A DNA stretch of 8,343 bases from an uncultured Anaerosolibacter sp. (GTDB taxonomy: Bacteria > Bacillota_A > Clostridia > Peptostreptococcales > Thermotaleaceae). Of this stretch, positions 5,274-8,343 are shown in pieces (the first letter of the stretch is position 1; every line of letters begins with the position of its first letter). The DNA lies in assembly GCA_937948705.1 (NCBI GenBank), contig CALECF010000075.1, forward strand, positions 1 to 8,343, given 5' to 3'. Below the pieces are notes generated by a model that was given only the letters and a program-made list of their open reading frames with translations, was not told the DNA's origin and searched no databases. Position numbers and translations under genes: made by a program.

Positions 5274-5369
5274 GTGGAAAGATTCAAAAGGATGGTTGTT
5301 TCTTCAACAATAGTGGTTTTGATCCTGAGCTTTACAATGGGTCTGTATAATATCAACCAGCTATTCTAA
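5274..5369 (+). CDS. 31-residue single-helix membrane peptide
   Basis: A GTG-started frame encoding a short basic N-terminus (MERFKRM) followed by one hydrophobic segment, about residues 8-24, and a polar end with NINQLF. It has a strong ribosome site, AAGGGGGAG at 5256-5264, 9 nt before the start, and is the first frame after the sigma-54 promoter, which is why I accept so short a gene. An alternative start is the in-frame ATG at 5292, without a ribosome site. Topology is probably N-terminus inside. I do not recognise it; small single-helix peptides often bind a larger membrane protein or enzyme. Confidence 0.6.
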   Translation: MERFKRMVVSSTIVVLILSFTMGLYNINQLF

Positions 5370-5412
5370 TGAAAGAGGGAATCTGGCCTTTGTATAGAGT
5401 GGGGGAAATGTT

Positions 5413-5562
5413 ATGAAAGAATGGTTTAAGAACTTTATAAAAAAAATTGAAGAAGCAAACAAAAATAATTTCGGAAGTAAAAGATTGGATTGTTGTAATA
5501 TCAATGAAAAAAATAATCAACACAATATATCCCCAAAAAAGAAATGCATGACAGATAAGTAA
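5413..5562 (+). CDS. 49-residue LDCC-motif peptide, putative metal binder
   Basis: A short, very Lys/Asn-rich protein. Its N-terminal half (MKEWFKNFIKKIEEANKNNF) looks like an amphipathic helix, followed by FGSKRLDCCN, with adjacent Cys27-Cys28, and by His37 and Cys45 near the end. I recall a family of small clostridial proteins named for this LDCC motif and described as putative metal-binding proteins; the match is from memory. GTGGGGG at 5399-5405 is 7 nt before the ATG. It lies 43 nt after the 31-residue peptide, on the presumed same transcript. Neighbouring metal genes make a role in binding a soft metal plausible, but no function is shown. Confidence 0.7.
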   Translation: MKEWFKNFIKKIEEANKNNFGSKRLDCCNINEKNNQHNISPKKKCMTDK

Positions 5563-5813
5563 TGAAACAGTTTAATATGCTACAATAGGTATTGTGAGTA
5601 CGACAAAACATTTTAGGATTCAATCAAGAGAATTGTAAATATTAGTTTTGTTGATTTAGGGTTTTTAGTAACAGCTCCAACAAGTACCGATAAGTGGTGG
5701 AAAAGAAATCTGTCAAAGACATTATTTTATACAGGCATAGGAAAAAAATATTATTGAGCCTTTTGCTACACTTCAATTCGAAAACAAGCTGTACACAATG
5801 TGGGGTGAATGAT

Positions 5814-6377
5814 GTGAATTACGAACAAAAATTATTTTTTAAAAATTTTATACAACAACCTGACATAGTAGGATCCATAACACCTAGTTCAAAATATCTA
5901 TGTTTTAGTATGTTGAAAACCATTGATTTTGAAAGCAGTAAATGTATTGTTGAATATGGGTCAGGGACGGGTATATTTACTAAGGAAATAATACGTAGAA
6001 AGAAAAAAGATACCTTGTTTATATCCTTTGAATCAAACAAGGATATGTTTGGTAGATTGAAAGGCTTACACGCTCCTAAGGATAATATACACATCATAAA
6101 TGATTCAGCTGAAAATATGGTGGATTATTTAAGGCTACAAGGGTTTAGCGAAGTAGATTATATTATTTCAGGTCTACCCTTTACCGTTTTACCTAGAACA
6201 GTAAGTATGAGAATCCTTAATAATAGCTTGAAGGTGCTTAGCAATAAGGGGAATTTTATAACATTTCAATACTCATTACATTTTCTAAATACGTTAAAGA
6301 AGATGTTTCCAAAAGTAAAGCTAGGCGTTCAGCTATTGAATCTTCCCCCAGCTTTTATTTATTATTGTAAAAAATAG
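5814..6377 (+). CDS. Class I SAM methyltransferase, phospholipid N-methyltransferase/KsgA-like (187 aa)
   Basis: A SAM-dependent enzyme resembling bacterial PmtA-type phospholipid methyltransferases, distantly related to rRNA adenine dimethylases. Visible landmarks are GSITPSS (20-26), the SAM-binding loop VEYGSGTG (46-53), an acidic ribose-binding residue in SFES (Glu73), an acidic DSAEN segment (97-101), and the active-site-like SGLPFTVLP (119-127), which takes the place of the NPPF/NLPY motif. The likely substrate is a lipid head-group amine, but this is a family-level guess. I prefer GTG 5814, with GGGGTGA 5 nt upstream, giving the family's usual length. The frame is open back to GTG 5694, which would add 40 residues with a CTQC pair but has no ribosome site. 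The gene is visibly more AT-rich than the copper genes. A 251-nt gap separates it from the LDCC gene. Confidence 0.78.
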   Translation: MNYEQKLFFKNFIQQPDIVGSITPSSKYLCFSMLKTIDFESSKCIVEYGSGTGIFTKEIIRRKKKDTLFISFESNKDMFGRLKGLHAPKDNIHIINDSAENMVDYLRLQGFSEVDYIISGLPFTVLPRTVSMRILNNSLKVLSNKGNFITFQYSLHFLNTLKKMFPKVKLGVQLLNLPPAFIYYCKK

Positions 6378-6519
6378 AACCCTCAACGAGTTGATATTAA
6401 GAACAATTACGGAAAAAATAGGTATAGGAATAACAATAATAAGCGAAAAATGAAAAAGTAGACTTAATTATTTTTTGAAATGTTATTTTTCTATGATTAG
6501 AGAGATGGGTGGAGGATTG

Positions 6520-7140
6520 ATGAACAGTCATACTGAAAGAATTAGAAGACGATATGACCGAGCTGCTAGATTCTACGATGTTATGGAAAAACCTATGGAA
6601 GCAATGGCACTACAACCATGGAGATTAGAACTCATGAAAGAACTTGAGGGAAAAGTATTAGAGGTAGGCGTAGGTACTGGTAAGAACATTGAATACTATC
6701 CTTCAGATTTAGATATCACTGCCATTGATTTTAGTGAGAAAATGCTGGAAAGAGCTAAAAAAAAGGCACAGAATTTAAATAAGAACGTGAAACTCTATCA
6801 TATGGATGTTCAGAATCTAGAATTTGCGAATGATACATTTGACACGATATTTACTACCTGCGTGTTTTGCTCTGTACCTGATCCAGTTATAGGTCTGATG
6901 GAGATGAGAAGAGTATGTAAGCCTGATGGGAAGATCATGATGATTGAACATGTAAGAAGTGAGAAGGTGATATTAGGTGCTCTGATGGATGTGTTCAATC
7001 CAATTGTAGTGAACCTATATGGTGCGAATATTAATAGAAGAACTGTCGAGAATGCTCATAAGGCAGGATTTTCAAAAATAGAGGTATCTAATCTATATGG
7101 CGATATTGTAAAAAAAATTATTATATACCCGGAAAAGTGA
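6520..7140 (+). CDS. Class I SAM methyltransferase, UbiE/PmtA-like (206 aa)
   Basis: A second, unrelated-subfamily methyltransferase. It opens with RRRYDRAARFYDVME (9-23), typical of the UbiE/phosphatidylethanolamine methyltransferase-like group. It then has the SAM loop VLEVGVGTGKN (46-56), ribose-binding Asp70 (AIDFSEKML), an MD-containing loop (Asp96), FDT (107-109), and the distinctive CVFCSVPDPV (114-123), RRVCKPDGK and NINRRTV segments. Length is normal. The substrate is probably a small molecule or lipid; quinone methylation is less likely in an anaerobe. ATG 6520 follows GGTGGAGG (6508-6515); an open frame back to TTG 6475 lacks a ribosome site. It lies 142 nt after the first methyltransferase with no terminator between. 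A terminator starts within its last codons. Confidence 0.82.
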   Translation: MNSHTERIRRRYDRAARFYDVMEKPMEAMALQPWRLELMKELEGKVLEVGVGTGKNIEYYPSDLDITAIDFSEKMLERAKKKAQNLNKNVKLYHMDVQNLEFANDTFDTIFTTCVFCSVPDPVIGLMEMRRVCKPDGKIMMIEHVRSEKVILGALMDVFNPIVVNLYGANINRRTVENAHKAGFSKIEVSNLYGDIVKKIIIYPEK

Positions 7141-7169
7141 GCAAATTTCGCATTTCAGGGTATTTTTTT
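7125..7169 (+). terminator. Intrinsic terminator overlapping the end of the second methyltransferase
   Basis: ATACCC (7125-7130) pairs with GGGTAT (7158-7163), with partial pairing of GAAA/TTTC inside, then seven T. The left arm is inside the coding sequence just before the TGA at 7138. It ends the methyltransferase transcript and separates it from the zinc-ribbon/kinase genes. Confidence 0.75.
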
Positions 7170-7186
7170 ATGATAAAAATTTTCAA

Positions 7187-7203
7187 TTGGTATGATTTGT
7201 GCA
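7187..7203 (+). promoter_or_regulatory. Weaker sigma-54-like promoter before the zinc-ribbon/kinase genes
   Basis: TTGGTATGATTTGTGCA has the invariant GG (7189-7190) and GC (7201-7202) at the exact 12-bp spacing, but two departures from consensus: T for C in GGCA, and G for T in TTGC. The predicted start is near 7214, with a 77-nt leader. If real, the regulatory genes are under the same control as their targets. Confidence 0.45.
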
Positions 7204-7290
7204 TATATAGAAGGCAAATACTAGAATAGATAAAGTCGTTTGATTGGATTGCAAAGAGAAGGGGCTAGGAAGAAGAGGTGAAAATACAAT

Positions 7291-7530
7291 ATGATACTTA
7301 TTGTAATAATTCTACTGACATTGGCCATTTACTATATCTATGAAAAACGTTGTAATTGTAAGATACATATAGAAGATAGCTCATGTTATCATTGTGGACA
7401 TGAGATCAAAGAAGATTTTCATTTCTGTTCCCAGTGTAAAGAAGCACTTAAGAAAAAATGTTCTGGTTGTGACGAAATAATAAATATACAGTGGAGACAT
7501 TGTCCTTATTGCGATAATATAGACATATAA
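7291..7530 (+). CDS. Membrane-anchored double zinc-ribbon protein (79 aa)
   Basis: One N-terminal hydrophobic segment (residues 2-17) followed by two zinc ribbons. Ribbon 1 uses Cys32, Cys35, Cys46 and Cys49 (CYHCG...CSQC); ribbon 2 uses Cys57, Cys60, Cys71 and Cys74 (CSGCD...CPYC). A further C-x-C (21, 23) lies just after the membrane segment. The ribbons probably face the cytoplasm or bind partner proteins; zinc ribbons of this sort are structural and do not by themselves indicate metal sensing. GAGGTG (7275-7280) is 10 nt before the ATG. The kinase gene starts 19 nt after its stop, so the two are co-transcribed and may work together. Function otherwise unknown. Confidence 0.8.
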   Translation: MILIVIILLTLAIYYIYEKRCNCKIHIEDSSCYHCGHEIKEDFHFCSQCKEALKKKCSGCDEIINIQWRHCPYCDNIDI

Positions 7531-7549
7531 CGATTAAGAGGGTGTTTTG

Positions 7550-8343
7550 ATGAAGTCAAAAAATAGATATAAGTGGTTTATAATCTCCAGCATAGGTATT
7601 ATCACTTTATTGCATTACTTTACCTTGCCATCTATATGGGCATTTCATGATTTTTATCGTAGATTATATTATATACCGATCATACTAGCGGCTTTTAAAT
7701 TTAAGCTCAAGGGGGCTTTGCTATCTTCAATAGCTGTTATTTTGGTCTATGCACCTCATTTGTTAATCTATTTCGGCAAGTTGAATATCAATGTGATCAA
7801 TCAACTGCTAGAGGCCTCCATGTTTATAATCGTCGGCGGTATTACAGGTGCATTAGTAGAATCGGAATCAAGGGTGAAAAGATTGTTGGAACTACAGATT
7901 ACTAAATTGACAGACTTAGAGAATTATACTGAAAATATTCTAAATAGTATTTTAGAGGGTGTAGTGGCAATTGATCAAAACCTAAAGATTCAATCTATCA
8001 ATAAAGAAGGAAAGTATATATTGCATTACGAGGAAAACCAGAATAAGGAATATATTTATGGATATTTTGAAGAAACGGAGAAGGTCAAGGAGATTTTATT
8101 AAAAGCAATGGAACAGGAAGGACAAATAAAAGGATATGAAACCTATAATATTAAAAACAAGGATCAAAAGATAATCTTGAAGATTCATGGATATCCGCTC
8201 ATAAATAGCTTAAACAAATTAGATGGTATGGTACTTATTATTGAAGATATTACACAAATTGAAAAGCTTGAGCATCAGATACGACGTGCAGATAAATTAT
8301 CGGCGGTAGGAGAATTGGCATCGGGAATTGCTCATGAAGTTAG
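7550..8343 (+). CDS. NtrB-like sensor histidine kinase with PAS domain, N-terminal 264 residues (3' partial)
   Basis: A membrane sensor kinase cut by the window edge. An N-terminal membrane region of about four helices (roughly residues 8-24, 39-50, 56-76 and 88-105) includes HDFYRRLYYIPIILAAF (33-49), a pattern I associate with NtrB-type kinases of anaerobes. A PAS domain follows (about 126-235, with ENILNSILEGVVAID and ending VLIIEDITQ), then the dimerisation helix with the H-box SAVGELASGIAHEV, whose phospho-acceptor is His262. This H-box style belongs to kinases that usually partner NtrC-family sigma-54 activators, which fits the promoters in this window; the regulator gene should be just downstream. 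AAGAGGGTG (7536-7544) precedes the ATG by 5 nt. The ligand is unknown; no metal-binding motif is evident in the short extracytoplasmic loops. Confidence 0.88.
   Translation, partial: MKSKNRYKWFIISSIGIITLLHYFTLPSIWAFHDFYRRLYYIPIILAAFKFKLKGALLSSIAVILVYAPHLLIYFGKLNINVINQLLEASMFIIVGGITGALVESESRVKRLLELQITKLTDLENYTENILNSILEGVVAIDQNLKIQSINKEGKYILHYEENQNKEYIYGYFEETEKVKEILLKAMEQEGQIKGYETYNIKNKDQKIILKIHGYPLINSLNKLDGMVLIIEDITQIEKLEHQIRRADKLSAVGELASGIAHEV

Noticed and set aside
5188..5274. A 28-residue frame beginning MQKIDGIE
   Set aside because: It runs across the sigma-54 promoter, begins upstream of the predicted transcript start, and its upstream GAGG is only 3 nt from the ATG.
5578..5586. Extended -10 element TGCTACAAT as a promoter for the first methyltransferase
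   Set aside because: No -35-like hexamer lies at a suitable distance, and such short AT-rich matches are common in this DNA.
5694..5813. 40-residue extension of the first methyltransferase, with a CTQC pair
   Set aside because: There is no ribosome site at GTG 5694, while GGGGTGA precedes GTG 5814 and the family normally starts near NYEQKLFF. Not fully excluded.
6384..6395. Hairpin TCAACGAGTTGA after the first methyltransferase as a terminator
   Set aside because: The stem is only 5 bp with a 2-nt loop and no T-run follows.

Overview
This is a low-GC Gram-positive window, most likely from an anaerobic clostridial Firmicute (Alkaliphilus/Natronincola-like is my best guess). The reasons are strong GGAGG/AAGGGGG ribosome sites, GTG and TTG starts, AGA/AGG arginine codons, a low-GC CsoR-type copper module and several sigma-54 promoters. 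Every gene I can support is on the + strand.

Region 1 (1-1813) is the downstream part of a copper homeostasis operon: the C-terminal end of a CopA Cu(I) ATPase, the CopZ chaperone, the CsoR repressor and a lipoprotein made of two tandem copies of one domain. A hairpin terminator closes it. Region 2 (1800-3604) is a single large gene fusing an HMA metal-binding domain, a TauE/SafE (DsbD_2-like) membrane domain and two cupredoxin-like domains, of which only the first keeps its metal ligands. Region 3 (3605-5102) has a candidate small RNA, then a divergent Lgt-like prolipoprotein diacylglyceryl transferase and a small Cys/His/Met-rich membrane protein, ended by a strong terminator. Region 4 (5103-7169) has a 31-residue membrane peptide, a 49-residue peptide with an LDCC motif, and two different class I SAM methyltransferases of phospholipid-methyltransferase-like type. 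It ends at a terminator overlapping the last stop codon. Region 5 (7170-8343) has a membrane-anchored double zinc-ribbon protein and the first 264 residues of an NtrB-like PAS sensor histidine kinase, cut off by the window edge at its phospho-acceptor histidine.

The strongest non-obvious signal is regulatory. Four sequences match the sigma-54 (-24/-12) consensus TTGGCAY-N5-TTGCW with the exact 12-bp GG-to-GC spacing (GG at 1802, 3716, 3838 and 5203), and a weaker fifth has its GG at 7189. All lie between genes, on the + strand. Four of the five sit directly upstream of a gene. The remaining one (GG at 3716) sits upstream of a two-hairpin, terminator-ended RNA of about 74 nt whose apical loop is C-rich and complementary to the AAGGGGG ribosome sites of the neighbouring genes. 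With an NtrB-type kinase at the end, whose usual partner is a sigma-54 activator, the window looks like a sigma-54-controlled regulon for metal handling and envelope lipid or lipoprotein modification next to a conventional CsoR copper operon. The promoters and domains are read from the sequence; the regulon, its signal and its link to copper are inference.
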